Shown here: positions 9,274 to 18,702 of the stretch, piece after piece
How positions within the stretch are numbered: the first letter of the stretch is position 1
Layout of the letters: every line of letters begins with the position of its first letter
Assembly (NCBI GenBank): GCA_963741845.1
Contig: CAVUJV010000024.1
Span: forward strand, 62,001 to 126,000
DNA: 64,000 nt
Direction: 5' to 3'
DNA from: Roseiarcus sp963741845
GTDB lineage: Bacteria; Pseudomonadota; Alphaproteobacteria; Rhizobiales; Beijerinckiaceae
Position numbers and translations under genes: made by a program
The notes under the pieces: model-generated
What the model was told of the DNA's origin: nothing
What the model saw: only the letters and a program-made list of their open reading frames with translations
Database searches by the model: none

Positions 9274-10945
9274 TCAGAACAACCCTTCGATCTCCCCGTC
9301 CACGACCCGGATGCGCTCCGCCGCCGGATGGCGCGGCAGGCCGGGCATGGTCCGAATGTCGCCCATCAGCACGACGACGAAGCCGGCGCCCGCCCGCAGG
9401 CGCACGTCGCGCACCGTGACCCTGTGTCCGCGCGGGGCGCCGAGCAGCGCCGGATTGTCGGAGAAGGAATATTGCGTCTTGGCGACGCAGATGGGCAGCC
9501 GGCCCCATCCCGCGTTCTCCAGGTCGCGGAACTTCGCGCGCGCCGCTTCCGAAGCCTCGATATCGTCCGCGCCATAGATCTCGCGGGCGATCGTGCGCGT
9601 CTTGTCGATGAGCGTCATGTCGTCGGGATAGAGCGGACGGAATATCGCGCGTGCCGCCGTCGGCGAGCGCGGCCGCGGCCTTCGCCAGTTCTTCCGCGCC
9701 CGCGCCGCCCCGCGCCCAATGATCGCAGACGATCGCCTCGACGCCGAAGGCCTCTCCGACGCTTGCCTTCACAAGGTCGAGCTCGGCCTGGGTGTCCGCG
9801 CTGAAGCGATTGATCGCGACGACGACAGGCAGTCCGTATTTCCGCACGTTGGCGACATGCCTCTCCAGATTGGCGAGCCCTCTCTTCAGGGTGGGCAGAT
9901 CCTCGCCGCCGAGCGCGTCCTTCGCCGCGCCGCCATGCATCTTGAGCGCGCGAACGGTGGCGACGATCACCGCCGCGTCCGGCTTCAGCCCCGCGATGCG
10001 GCACTTGATGTCGAAGAACTTTTCCGCCCCGAGGTCCGCGCCAAAGCCCGCTTCGGTGACGACATAATCGGCGAGCTTGAGCGACGCGCGCGTCGCGACA
10101 ACCGAGTTGCAGCCATGTGCGATATTGGCGAAGGGTCCGCCATGCACGAGCGCGGGCGTGCCTTCGAGCGTCTGAACGAGATTGGGCTTGAGCGCGTCCT
10201 TGAGCAGCGCGGTCATCGCGCCTTCGGCCTTGAGGTCGCGAGCGGTGATCGGCGTTCGGTCGCGCGCGTGGCCGACGACCATCCGGCCGAGCCGCGCTTC
10301 GAGATCGTCGAGGTCGGAGGCGAGGCAGAAGGCCGCCATCACTTCCGAGGCCACGGTGATGTCGAAACCGTCCTCGCGCGCATATCCGTTTTCCGCGCCG
10401 CCGAGGCCGACGACGATCTCGCGCAGGGCGCGATCGTTCATGTCGAGCGCGCGCTTCCACGCGATGCGGCGCGTGTCGAAGCCGAGCGCGTTGCCCCAGT
10501 AGACGTGATTGTCGATCATCGCCGCGAGCAGGTTGTGGGCGGAAGTGATCGCGTGAAAATCGCCGGTGAAATGCAGGTTGATCGCGTCCATCGGGACGAC
10601 CTGCGCATAGCCGCCGCCGGCGGCGCCGCCTTTCAGCCCGAAGCAGGGGCCGAGCGACGGCTCGCGCAGGCAGACGACCGCCTTCCTGCCAAGGCGGTTG
10701 AGGCCGTCGCCGAGACCGACCGTCGTGGTCGTCTTGCCCTCGCCGGCCGGCGTCGGGCTGATCGCCGTCACGAGGATCAGCTTGCCGTCCGGGCGGCCGG
10801 CGAGGCCCGCGAGGAATTCCGGCTCGAGCTTCGCGATGAAGCGGCCGTAGGGATAGAGCGCGGCCTCCGGAACGCCGACGCCGGCCGCGACTTGCGCGAT
10901 CGGCTTCAGGCGCGCGGCGCGCGCGATCTCGATGTCGGAAAGCAT
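9274..10945 (-). pseudogene. fhs: formate-tetrahydrofolate ligase, reading frame broken by +1
   Basis: FTHFS (also ftfL) makes 10-formyl-THF from formate, THF and ATP and is central to C1 assimilation in serine-cycle methylotrophs. The first ~435 residues read from ATG 10945, with the P-loop PTPAGEGKTTTT and EPSLGPCFG. The last 122 residues, starting FRPLYPDDM and ending at 9274, are in another frame. The switch is near 9640-9650, in a CG-rich run. The gene is 1672 bases, one more than a multiple of three, and removing one base gives a normal ~556-residue enzyme. Both halves look fully conserved, so a sequence error is likelier than decay. If real, the product would lack its C-terminal domain. 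Confidence 0.9.
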
Positions 10946-11056
10946 AGCCCCTCGTCCCACCGGGCTCCGGCTCAGCGCGGAGGCCCATAGGAGCAATTGT
11001 CCGATAGGAGGCGTTTGGCAAGCGCCAATCCGTGAGCTGCAAGGGGAGATCTGAGA

Positions 11057-11710
11057 ATGTCGCTTCGTCTGGCCCTCGTCACGGTCGTCAGCCTCGCGGC
11101 CTATCTCGGCCTTGCGATCGCCGGGGCGGGCGGGCCGGCGCGCTTCTTCTCCTATCCGCCGCTGACCGCGCTCGCGGTCATCACGGTTTTGGCCGGCGTC
11201 GCAGCCTTTTTCACGAAAGGGCATGTGGGAAGCGGCGTGCGCGAAGACCGGACGAACCGCTGGGTGATCGCCGCGTTAGGCCTGCTCGCAGTTCTTGACG
11301 CATTCCTGCCGGCCTATACGGACCGTCACGACATCCTCACCTTCGGCGGCGAGGCCACGCGCTGGCTTGGCGTCGCGCTTTACACAATCGGCGGCGTCCT
11401 GAGGCTGATCCCGGTCTTCGCGCTCGGACGACGCTTCAGCGGCCTCGTGGCGATCCAGCCGGGCCACACGCTGAAGACCGACGGGATCTACCGAACCCTT
11501 CGCCATCCAAGCTATCTCGGTCTTCTCGTCAACGTGGTGGGATGGGCGCTCGCGTTCCGCTCAGGCGTTGGCCTTATCATCGCGGGCGCGATGTTGGCGG
11601 TGATTATCGGACGCATAGAGGCCGAGGAGCGGCTTCTGGGCGAGACTTTCGGCGCGGAATACGAGGCCTGGCGCGCGCGGACATGGCGGCTTCTCCCCTA
11701 TGTCTACTGA
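11057..11710 (+). CDS. ICMT/phospholipid-methyltransferase-like membrane protein
   Basis: A 217-residue integral membrane protein with about five hydrophobic segments. The C-terminal third carries GIYRTLRHPSYLG and EERLLGETFGAEYEAW, the S-adenosylmethionine-binding signatures of the isoprenylcysteine carboxyl methyltransferase / phospholipid methyltransferase family. The bacterial substrates of this family are mostly unknown; membrane lipids or small lipophilic thiols and acids are possible. It is divergent from fhs and followed 75 bases later by an inositol-monophosphatase-like gene. A ribosome-binding site (AAGGGGAG) precedes the ATG. Confidence 0.85.
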   Translation: MSLRLALVTVVSLAAYLGLAIAGAGGPARFFSYPPLTALAVITVLAGVAAFFTKGHVGSGVREDRTNRWVIAALGLLAVLDAFLPAYTDRHDILTFGGEATRWLGVALYTIGGVLRLIPVFALGRRFSGLVAIQPGHTLKTDGIYRTLRHPSYLGLLVNVVGWALAFRSGVGLIIAGAMLAVIIGRIEAEERLLGETFGAEYEAWRARTWRLLPYVY

Positions 11711-11785
11711 CCCGGAGCCCGAAGTTGCCTCGGCGTCGGCCTTCCCGTAAAGCTCCGCGCCTCCCCGCAACCCCCCGGAATTCCC

Positions 11786-12580
11786 ATGATCCGCTCAGCC
11801 CTCATGACCGTCATGACCAACGCCGCGATCAAGGCGGGGCGGGGCCTGAAGCGCGACTTCGGCGAGATCGAGAACCTGCAGGTCTCCCAGAAGGGCACTG
11901 GCGATTTCGTGAGCCTCGCCGACAAGCGGGCCGAAAAGACGCTGTTCGAGGAATTGTCCAAGGCCCGCCCAGGCTATGGATTCGTGATGGAGGAGTCGGG
12001 CCAGGTCGAGGGGACCGACAAGAGCCATACCTGGCACATCGACCCCCTCGATGCGACGACCAACTTCCTCCATGCGATTCCCCTCTTCGCCATTTCTGTC
12101 GCGCTCGAGCGCGAAGGCCAGATCGTCGCAGGCGTGATTTACAATCCGGCCGACGACGACATGTATGTGACCGAGAAGGGTCAGGGCGCGTTCGGCCGCA
12201 ATCGCCGGCTTCGCGTCGCGGGCCGGACGGAGCTCTCGCAGGCCCTGTTCGGCTGCGGCGTTCCCCATCTCGGCAAGGCGGCCGAGCATCCCCGCTTCAA
12301 GGCGGAACTCGCGCAGGTGATGACGCGCGTCGTCAATGTCCGCCGCATGGGATGCGCCGCGATCGACCTCGCCTATGTCGCCGCGGGCCGCTTCGACGCC
12401 TTCTGGGAGCGGGGGCTCAACTCATGGGACATCGCCGCCGGATCGCTGCTCATCCGCGAGGCCGGCGGCTATGTCACGGGCTGCGACGGCGAGGAGGATT
12501 TCCTCCGCACCGGCTCGATCTGCTGCGGCAACGAGACGATGCACCGGGAGCTGCTGGCGCTGCTCAGGCGCGCAGCCTGA
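11786..12580 (+). CDS. inositol monophosphatase family protein (SuhB-like)
   Basis: A 264-residue Mg2+/Li+-type sugar phosphatase. It has the metal site signature WHIDPLDATTNFLH (residues ~80-93, D-P-L-D-A/G-T) and the second site WERGLNSWDIAAGSLLIREAGG. This is typical of alphaproteobacterial SuhB/IMPase proteins, which dephosphorylate inositol-1-phosphate or related substrates and may also act with the transcription machinery, as E. coli SuhB does. The start is supported by length and by the usual N-terminus SALMTVMTNAAIKAG. The symbol suhB is plausible but not provable from sequence alone. Confidence 0.9.
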   Translation: MIRSALMTVMTNAAIKAGRGLKRDFGEIENLQVSQKGTGDFVSLADKRAEKTLFEELSKARPGYGFVMEESGQVEGTDKSHTWHIDPLDATTNFLHAIPLFAISVALEREGQIVAGVIYNPADDDMYVTEKGQGAFGRNRRLRVAGRTELSQALFGCGVPHLGKAAEHPRFKAELAQVMTRVVNVRRMGCAAIDLAYVAAGRFDAFWERGLNSWDIAAGSLLIREAGGYVTGCDGEEDFLRTGSICCGNETMHRELLALLRRAA

Positions 12581-12656
12581 GAGGGAAGCTGCGCGACGCT
12601 CGCCTTGCCGGGTTTTTCCTCAGCGGTTCAGTCATTCCGACGGTCGCGCAGGCAGA

Positions 12657-13850
12657 ATGAAACGTCCGAGCAGACTGAGCGAAATCCCGAGCGCGATCTG
12701 GGCGCTCGGATTTGTCTCGCTGCTGATGGACGTTTCCTCGGAAATGATTCACGCGCTTCTGCCCGTCTATCTGGTCACGGCGCTGGGCGCATCCTACGCG
12801 ACCGTAGGCTGGATCGAGGGCGTGGCGGAGGCGACGGCCTCGATCACCAAGGTGTTTTCCGGAGCGGTCTCCGACTGGCTCGGCCGGCGTAAACTGCTGG
12901 CCGTCATCGGCTACGGGCTCGCCGCGATAACGAAGCCGGTCTTTCCGCTCGCGCACTCGATCGGCTGGATCGTCGCCGCGCGCTTCCTCGATCGCGTTGG
13001 CAAGGGCATACGCGGAGCGCCGCGCGACGCGCTGGTCGCGTCGCTCGCGCCGCCGCATCTTCGCGGGGCCAGCATCGGCCTGAGGCAGACCCTCGATACG
13101 GTCGGGGCTTTTCTTGGACCCCTCATCGCCATTGCGCTGATGATGCTGACGGCGGATCGCTTCAGTCTCGTGTTCTGGATAGCGGTGCTGCCGGCTTTTC
13201 TGGCGGTCGCCGTGCTGGCGTTCGGGGTGCGGGAGCCGGAACGATCGGCGCGCCTTGCGCGATTCCCCCTGCGCGCCTCGGAACTCCGTCGGCTCAGTCC
13301 GACTTTCTGGATGGTCGTGGGGCTTTCGGCCGTCTTTACCCTGGCGAGGTTCAGCGAGGCGTTCCTGATCCTCCGGGCCGTGGCGGCCGGCCTCCCGATC
13401 GCGCTCGCCCCGGCCGTCCTCGTCGTGATGAACGTCGTTTATGCCGCCGCCGCCTACCCGGCCGGCGCCATCTCGGACCGCTTCGACCGCACGTCTCTGC
13501 TTGGGCTCGGATTCGTCGTCCTGATCGTCTCCGACCTCGTCCTTGGCCTGGCCTCGCAGCTCTGGGCCATCGGCCTCGGAATCGCGCTCTGGGGCCTGCA
13601 CATGGGGCTGACCCAGGGCGTGTTGGCCGCGCTTGTCGCCGACACGACGCCCGAAAGACGGCGCGGCACGGCCTATGGCCTCTTCAACCTGGTGAGCGGA
13701 GTGGCCATGCTCGTCGCGAGCGCTCTTGCCGGTTTCCTGTGGGATAGGGTCGGGCCGCAAGCTCCGTTCCTGGGCGGGGCGATCTTTGCATTCGTCGCGC
13801 TCATGCTCTTGTCCGGATTTCGCCGGACGGGCGCGCCAGCGCGCCGATAG
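12657..13850 (+). CDS. MFS transporter (12 TM)
   Basis: A 397-residue major facilitator with twelve predicted membrane segments. The loop 2-3 signature is GAVSDWLGRRKLLAVIGY and a related loop, GAISDRFDRTSLLGLGF, marks the second half. The sequence DRVGKGIRGAPRDALVA is characteristic of a bacterial MFS subgroup of unknown substrate. I chose the ATG at 12657; the same frame is open far upstream, inside the IMPase gene, but that is not coding. Regulation and cargo are not evident. Confidence 0.88.
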   Translation: MKRPSRLSEIPSAIWALGFVSLLMDVSSEMIHALLPVYLVTALGASYATVGWIEGVAEATASITKVFSGAVSDWLGRRKLLAVIGYGLAAITKPVFPLAHSIGWIVAARFLDRVGKGIRGAPRDALVASLAPPHLRGASIGLRQTLDTVGAFLGPLIAIALMMLTADRFSLVFWIAVLPAFLAVAVLAFGVREPERSARLARFPLRASELRRLSPTFWMVVGLSAVFTLARFSEAFLILRAVAAGLPIALAPAVLVVMNVVYAAAAYPAGAISDRFDRTSLLGLGFVVLIVSDLVLGLASQLWAIGLGIALWGLHMGLTQGVLAALVADTTPERRRGTAYGLFNLVSGVAMLVASALAGFLWDRVGPQAPFLGGAIFAFVALMLLSGFRRTGAPARR

Positions 13851-13956
13851 CCCGCGGGCTCCAGTTCCGGAGAGGGGAAGTCGGGCATTCCACAGCCGAG
13901 CCGCCTTGCCATCCGCCACGCGCTGCCCCAAAAGCTCACGGCCAAGGAAACGTCCG

Positions 13957-15219
13957 ATGAATGAGCTTCCCGCCCGACTCGCGGAAGACGCCGCCCGCTA
14001 TGCGCCGGACGGCCGCTACGCTCTTGTCCGCCTCGCGGTGTCCGTGGCGGTCGCGACCATGATCAACGCCGGCATGTGGGCGATCATCGTCGTCCTGCCG
14101 CAGGCGCAGACGACCTTCGGCGTGGACCGCGCTTCCGCGTCCCTGCCTTATACGCTGATGATGTTCGGATTGGCCTTCGGCACGATCGTGCTGGGGCGCC
14201 TCGCGGATCGCGCCGGCATCGTTCCGCCTCTTGTCATCGGCGCGATCCTGCTCTGCGCGGGTTTCGTCATCGCGGGCTATGCGCCCAATCTTCTCGTCTT
14301 CTCTCTCGCCCACGCGCTGCTGATCGGCGTCGGGACGGGCGCGGGCTTCGGCCCGATGATGGCGGACATCTCGCACTGGTTCGTCAGGCGAAGGGGGCTC
14401 GCCGTCGTCGTCGTCGCCTCCGGCAATTATCTCGCCGGAACGATCTGGCCGCTCGTCATGAACCTGACGATGCCGGTGATCGGCTGGCGCGCCACTTACG
14501 CCTGCATGGGGCTCGCGGTCGTTGCGACGGTGCTGCCGCTCGCGCTTTTCATGCGGCGGCGCCCCTCCGCCGCGGTGATGGCTCAGGCCGAGGAAGCGAC
14601 GCGGATCGCGCGCGCCGATGTGGGGCTCTCATCCCGGCTGCTGGTGAGCCTGCTCATCCTCGCCGGCTTTTCCTGCTGCGTCGCCATGTCGATGCCACAG
14701 GTGCATATCGTGGCCTATTGCGGCGACCTCGGCTATGGCGTGGCGCACGGGGCGGAGATGTTGTCGCTGATGCTGTTCCTCGGCATCATCTCGCGCATTG
14801 GCTCGGGCTTCGTGGCGGATGTCATCGGCGGCAACGCGACGCTGATGATCGGTTCGTTCATGCAGGGCATGGCGCTGCTGCTTTACCTCTTCTTCAACGG
14901 CCTGACGTCGCTCTTCGTCGTCTCGGGCATTTTCGGGCTGTTCCAGGGCGGGATCGTGCCGATGTACGCGCTCATCTGCCGCGAGCTTCTGCCGCCGCGC
15001 GAGGCTGGCGCGAAAATCGGCGTCGTCGTCTCCGCGACCATCTTCGGCATGGCCTTCGGCGGCTATGCCGCCGGCGTCATCTTCGATTACACAAGCTCCT
15101 ACCGCATGGCGTTTTTCAACGGCGTCCTCTGGAACGCCGTCAATTTCTCGGTGGTAAGCTGGCTCTTCTGGCGCCGCCGCCGATCGACGCCGCAGCCCCA
15201 GTTCGCCCAAGCCCTCTAG
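13957..15219 (+). CDS. MFS transporter, monocarboxylate/oxalate-formate-antiporter type
   Basis: A 420-residue MFS protein whose N-terminus (NAGMWAIIVVLPQAQTTFGV), loop 2-3 (GRLADRAGIVPPL) and WFVRRRGLAVVVVASG resemble the OFA/MCT families, which carry carboxylates. It is followed after 12 bases by a short-chain dehydrogenase on the same strand, which suggests a transport-plus-oxidation pair for a small organic acid or sugar derivative. That functional link is inference. The start ATG at 13957 follows a weak AAGGAAACG site. Confidence 0.87.
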   Translation: MNELPARLAEDAARYAPDGRYALVRLAVSVAVATMINAGMWAIIVVLPQAQTTFGVDRASASLPYTLMMFGLAFGTIVLGRLADRAGIVPPLVIGAILLCAGFVIAGYAPNLLVFSLAHALLIGVGTGAGFGPMMADISHWFVRRRGLAVVVVASGNYLAGTIWPLVMNLTMPVIGWRATYACMGLAVVATVLPLALFMRRRPSAAVMAQAEEATRIARADVGLSSRLLVSLLILAGFSCCVAMSMPQVHIVAYCGDLGYGVAHGAEMLSLMLFLGIISRIGSGFVADVIGGNATLMIGSFMQGMALLLYLFFNGLTSLFVVSGIFGLFQGGIVPMYALICRELLPPREAGAKIGVVVSATIFGMAFGGYAAGVIFDYTSSYRMAFFNGVLWNAVNFSVVSWLFWRRRRSTPQPQFAQAL

Positions 15220-15231
15220 CCGAAGAGTTCC

Positions 15232-15996
15232 ATGTCCTACGCCCGCTATCCTTCGCTCGTCGACAAGACCGTCTTTATCACCGGAGGCGGATCGGGCATC
15301 GGCGCCGCGCTGGTCGAAGCCTTCGTCGCGCAAAGGGCCAATGTCGCCTTCGTCGACATTCTGAGCGAAGCGTCGAAGGATCTCGTCGCGAAGCTCGGCG
15401 CGACGGGGCCCGCCCCGCTCTTTCTGCATTGCGACCTGACGGATGTCGCGGCCCTGGAAGCGGCGATGGAGGAGACCCGGCAGCGCATCGGGCCGATCGC
15501 CATTCTCGTCAACAACGCCGCCAACGACCAGCGGCAGGACGTCGACGAGGTGAGCGAGGAGGACTGGGACCGCGCCATCGCGGTCAATCTCAAGCACCAG
15601 TTCTTCGCGGCGCAAATTGCCCGCCGCTCGATGCGCGAACTCGGCGGCGGGTCGATCGTCAATTTCTCTTCGACCGCCTTCATGCTCGGACTCGACAAGC
15701 TCTCGGTCTATTCCGCCGCCAAGGCGGCCGTCGTCGGCCTGACGAAAAGCCTCGCCCGCGAGTTCGGACCGGACAAAATCCGTGTCAACGCCATCGCGCC
15801 GGGACTGGTGGTGACCGAGCGGCAGCGCCGGCTCTGGATGACCGAGGCGGACATCGCCGATTTCCGGACGAAGCAGTGCCTCATCCATCGCAGCCTCCTT
15901 GCGGAGGACGTCGCCCGGATGGCGCTGTTCCTCGCCGCCGACGACAGCGAAATGATCACCAAGCAGGTCTTCCTCGTGGATGGCGGCCTCCGCTGA
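15232..15996 (+). CDS. SDR family NAD(P)-dependent oxidoreductase
   Basis: A 254-residue classical short-chain dehydrogenase. It has the TGGGSGIG cofactor motif (residues ~19-26), an NNAAND block, catalytic Ser in NFSSTAF and catalytic YSAAK (Tyr/Lys near residue 160). Overall it looks like the sugar or hydroxy-acid dehydrogenase branch (L-rhamnose or galactose 1-dehydrogenase-like), but SDR substrate prediction is unreliable. It is immediately downstream of the OFA-type MFS gene and probably cotranscribed with it. Confidence 0.9.
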   Translation: MSYARYPSLVDKTVFITGGGSGIGAALVEAFVAQRANVAFVDILSEASKDLVAKLGATGPAPLFLHCDLTDVAALEAAMEETRQRIGPIAILVNNAANDQRQDVDEVSEEDWDRAIAVNLKHQFFAAQIARRSMRELGGGSIVNFSSTAFMLGLDKLSVYSAAKAAVVGLTKSLAREFGPDKIRVNAIAPGLVVTERQRRLWMTEADIADFRTKQCLIHRSLLAEDVARMALFLAADDSEMITKQVFLVDGGLR

Positions 15997-16107
15997 TCGG
16001 CGGGGGCCCATTTCCGATCACGAGGACTTGATCGGAAGCCCGGGTCGGCGCATCCTCCCTTTCACATGACGGCCGACGACAAGGCCGCTGGACAACGGGA
16101 GAACACC

Positions 16108-16539
16108 ATGACTGTTCAGCGCATTCTCGCCGACAAGGGGCGCGACGTCTTCACGATCCAGCCCTATCGCACGCTCAAAGAGGCCATCGAACTGCTCGCG
16201 ACCAAAGGCGTCGGCGCGGCGGTCGTAGCGGACGCCCAACTCAACGTGCTCGGCATTCTCTCCGAGCGCGACGTCGTTCGGGTGATGGCCCAGCATGGAG
16301 CGGACGTGCTTTCCGAATCCGTCTCGCGCTTCATGACGCCCAAAGTCACGACCGTAACGATCGACGACACGATCGACCATGTCATGCAGACGATGACGGA
16401 AGGGCGCTTTCGCCATCTGCCGGTCGTCGAGAACGGCAAGCTGGTCGGCATCGTCTCGATCGGCGACGTGGTCAAGCGCCATGTGACGGCGCTCGACAGC
16501 GAACGGCAGGCGCTGCGCGAATATATCGCGACGGCGTAG
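16108..16539 (+). CDS. CBS-domain pair protein
   Basis: A 143-residue protein made of two CBS domains (residues ~8-62 and ~75-130), a module that binds adenosine nucleotides and reports energy state. The signatures GVGAAVVAD, ILSERDVV and RHLPVVENGKLVGIVSIGDVVK are clear. A good ribosome-binding site (GGGAGAAC) points to ATG 16108 rather than an upstream in-frame ATG. In Rhizobiales this stand-alone CBS gene often lies near patatin, hisI and an IscU-like gene, as it does here, so the neighbourhood is conserved although the partner is unknown. Confidence 0.9.
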   Translation: MTVQRILADKGRDVFTIQPYRTLKEAIELLATKGVGAAVVADAQLNVLGILSERDVVRVMAQHGADVLSESVSRFMTPKVTTVTIDDTIDHVMQTMTEGRFRHLPVVENGKLVGIVSIGDVVKRHVTALDSERQALREYIATA

Positions 16540-16574
16540 TCTTCGCCCGCTCGACGGGAGTCGACTTTCTCGGC

Positions 16575-16607
16575 CTCCTTTTTCCCTTCCCCAAAGGGAA
16601 GAAGGAG
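16575..16607. terminator. hairpin between convergent CBS and patatin genes
   Basis: CTCCTTTTTCCCTT and AAGGGAAGAAGGAG form a long stem with one imperfect pair and a short C-rich loop. It sits between the stops of two convergent genes (16539 and 16617). There is no extra T-tract, but the stem itself is pyrimidine/purine-rich, so it may act as a bidirectional terminator. Confidence 0.5.
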
Positions 16608-16616
16608 CGCCGCGCG

Positions 16617-17621
16617 CTACGCCTCCGGCTGCTCGACCCGCGGCAGGTCGATGTGCTCGGCAAGCTCCGCCGCCGCCCTGCGGACGGATTCGCGCCCGAT
16701 GGCGATCAATTCGTCGGCGCGATGGAACTCGAACATCCCGATCTTGCCGGTCTTCATCTGCAGGAGCGCGTCGGGCGGGTCGCCCGCGAGGCGGGAGCGC
16801 ATGATGCGGTCCTGAAGGATGTCGAAAGCGTTGACCATCACGGTCATCAAGCCGGGCGACGCGATGTCGGGATCGACCGGCGGCCGGTGGCCGGCCGCGC
16901 GCCACCAGCGCGTCCTGGCGGACCCCGGCGCATCGACGGGAACGGGGAGCGTGGCCGAGGCCTCGGCGCGCCCGAAGGGATCCTGGATCGCCGTGCCCCG
17001 GCCGAGGCGCTCGCTGGAAATGTTGAGGGCGATCACCTTTTCGGCGCCAAGCGCGCGCGCCACGCTGATCGGCACCGGATTGACGATGGCGCCGTCGAAC
17101 AGCCACCGCCCCTCGACCCGCACCGGCTCGAACATGCCAGGCAGCGCGTAGGAGGCTCGGATCGCCTCCGACAGAAGGCCGCGCCGGAGCCAGATCTCGT
17201 GGCCTGTGCTGATTTCGGTCGCAACGCCGGCGAAATGGAGGGGCAGGTCCTCGATCCGGGTGTCGCCAAGTTCAGCCTCGAGCCGGGCGCGCAGGCGGTC
17301 GCCGCCGATGAGGCCCCCGCCCGCGAAGGAAAAGTCGAGGAGGCCGAACAGCCGTCGCCGCGTCAGCGAACGCGCGAAAGCCTCCAGCATGTCGAGCTTG
17401 CCGGCCGCATAACAGCCGCCGACCAGCGACCCGATCGACGAGCCGACGATGACGTCAGGCTTGACGCCAAGCGCGTTGAGCTCCTGCAGGGCGCCGATGT
17501 GCGCCCAGCCGCGCGCCGCCCCGGCCCCGAGAACCACGCCGACCTTTGCAGATCGATGACGCCCGCCAACCGGCCCTGACCCCGACTCGGCATCATTCTT
17601 CCAATATGCCGCCCTGAACAT
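16617..17621 (-). CDS. patatin-like phospholipase family protein (RssA/YlbK-like)
   Basis: A 334-residue serine hydrolase of the patatin fold. The oxyanion-hole motif GAGAARGWAHIGA, the nucleophile elbow GSSIGSL and the DGAIVNP aspartate of the Ser-Asp dyad are all intact. It likely cleaves acyl esters from membrane phospholipids. I chose the ATG at 17621; the conserved domain begins about 25 residues later, so a downstream start is possible. The C-terminal part has a proline-rich linker near residue 230. It is next to hisI on the same strand, 142 bases downstream. Confidence 0.88.
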   Translation of the reverse strand: MFRAAYWKNDAESGSGPVGGRHRSAKVGVVLGAGAARGWAHIGALQELNALGVKPDVIVGSSIGSLVGGCYAAGKLDMLEAFARSLTRRRLFGLLDFSFAGGGLIGGDRLRARLEAELGDTRIEDLPLHFAGVATEISTGHEIWLRRGLLSEAIRASYALPGMFEPVRVEGRWLFDGAIVNPVPISVARALGAEKVIALNISSERLGRGTAIQDPFGRAEASATLPVPVDAPGSARTRWWRAAGHRPPVDPDIASPGLMTVMVNAFDILQDRIMRSRLAGDPPDALLQMKTGKIGMFEFHRADELIAIGRESVRRAAAELAEHIDLPRVEQPEA

Positions 17622-17739
17622 TGCAACCCTTGAACATCGCGCCGTCGGCTTGCGTTCCGTCAAGATAGGCGCCGAACCGGGCGGACGCCATTCAAATGCA
17701 ATAAACAATAGTCAGAATTGCGTGAACGTGGGGTTACTC

Positions 17740-17763
17740 CTTAAGGGCGCCCATCGGGCGCCC
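17740..17763. terminator. strong hairpin directly after hisI
   Basis: AAGGGCGCCC and GGGCGCCCTT form a perfect 10-bp stem around ATC and abut the hisI stop codon. Neither side has a T-tract, so termination efficiency is uncertain; it may instead protect the 3' end of the hisI mRNA. Confidence 0.5.
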
Positions 17764-18162
17764 TTAGTCCCGCCCCGTTTCCAGAAAGGCAAGGCGGGGT
17801 TCGCCGGCGCCCATTTCAACCCGGCGGTAGAAGCAGGAGCGCCGTCCGGTATGGCAGGCGCCGCCGTCGCCCCCGACCTCGACGAAGGCGAGGAAGGCGT
17901 CCTGATCGCAGTCGACCCGCATCTCCACGAGGCGCTGGACCTGGCCGGACGTGTCGCCCTTCCGCCAGAGGGCCCCTCGCGAACGCGACCAGTAATGGAC
18001 GATTCCGGTCTCCAGCGTCGCCTTCAGCGCCTCTTCGTTCATATGCGCGACCATCAGCACGTCGCCGCGCCGCGCGTCGACGGTGACGCAGGTCGCGAGA
18101 CCGTCCGCGCCGAATTTCGGCAGGAAAACAAGACCTTCTTCACGTTCGGCGGCTTCGCCCAT
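17764..18162 (-). CDS. hisI: phosphoribosyl-AMP cyclohydrolase
   Basis: A 132-residue enzyme of histidine biosynthesis that opens the adenine ring of phosphoribosyl-AMP. It has the family motifs MNEEALKATLETG, YWSRSRGALWRKG, the metal site DCDQDAF and the Cys-containing GACHTGRRSCFYR. It is a stand-alone HisI without a HisE domain, as is usual in alphaproteobacteria. It is divergent from the IscU-like gene, with a 7-bp inverted repeat in the shared 81-bp promoter region. Confidence 0.96.
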   Translation of the reverse strand: MGEAAEREEGLVFLPKFGADGLATCVTVDARRGDVLMVAHMNEEALKATLETGIVHYWSRSRGALWRKGDTSGQVQRLVEMRVDCDQDAFLAFVEVGGDGGACHTGRRSCFYRRVEMGAGEPRLAFLETGRD

Positions 18163-18195
18163 CCGGCCCGGTCCCTCTCTCGATTTCGATATAAA

Positions 18196-18218
18196 GCGCC
18201 CCTATATAGGCGGGGCGC
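18196..18218. promoter_or_regulatory. inverted repeat in hisI / iscU-like divergent promoter
   Basis: GCGCCCC and GGGGCGC flank TATATAGGC in the short gap between two divergent genes. The AT core could be a -10 element and the GC arms an operator or a start-site hairpin. No known regulator motif is recognised. Confidence 0.3.
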
Positions 18219-18243
18219 GTTTCCGCGCCAGCGTTTCGGGGCC

Positions 18244-18702
18244 ATGATCAACGACATCTACAGCCAGAAGGTGTTGGAGCTTGCGGCGAATATCCCGCGG
18301 CTCGGGCGCCTCCCGGAGCCGGACGCGAGCGCCAAGGCGCATTCGCGCCTGTGCGGCTCGACGGTCGTCGTGGACATCAAGGTCAGGGACGGGCGGGTCG
18401 CCGATTTCGCCCATGACGTGAAGGCCTGCGCTCTGGGGCAGGCTTCGTCCTCGCTGATGGCGCGGCATGTGATCGGCGCCAGCGCCGAAGAACTGCTCGA
18501 CCTGCGCGACACGATGACGAAGATGCTGAAAGCGAACGGCCCGCCACCCGCCGGCAAATGGGCCGATTTCGCGGTGCTGGAGCCCGTGCGCGACTTCAAG
18601 GCCCGTCACGCCTCGACGCTGCTCACCTTCGACGCCGTCGCCGACGCGCTCGGCAAGCTTGGGCTTGGGCGATCCGTCGCCGACGCCGCCGCTTCGCAAT
18701 GA
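18244..18702 (+). CDS. IscU/NifU-like iron-sulfur scaffold family protein
   Basis: A 152-residue protein of the NifU N-terminal/IscU fold. The cysteine positions RLCGSTVVVDIKV and KACALGQASSS match scaffold ligands, but the third ligand is not obvious, as in many alphaproteobacterial homologues that lie next to hisI. A direct role in Fe-S assembly is therefore likely but not certain. Its TGA overlaps the ATG of yidD (ATGA at 18699-18702), so the two are translationally coupled. Confidence 0.85.
   Translation: MINDIYSQKVLELAANIPRLGRLPEPDASAKAHSRLCGSTVVVDIKVRDGRVADFAHDVKACALGQASSSLMARHVIGASAEELLDLRDTMTKMLKANGPPPAGKWADFAVLEPVRDFKARHASTLLTFDAVADALGKLGLGRSVADAAASQ

Noticed and set aside
9008..11224. 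738-residue frame covering fhs and running into the aldo/keto reductase
   Set aside because: Only the middle part is FTHFS. The end past ~9640 is out-of-frame translation after the frame break, and the start past 10945 is non-conserved.
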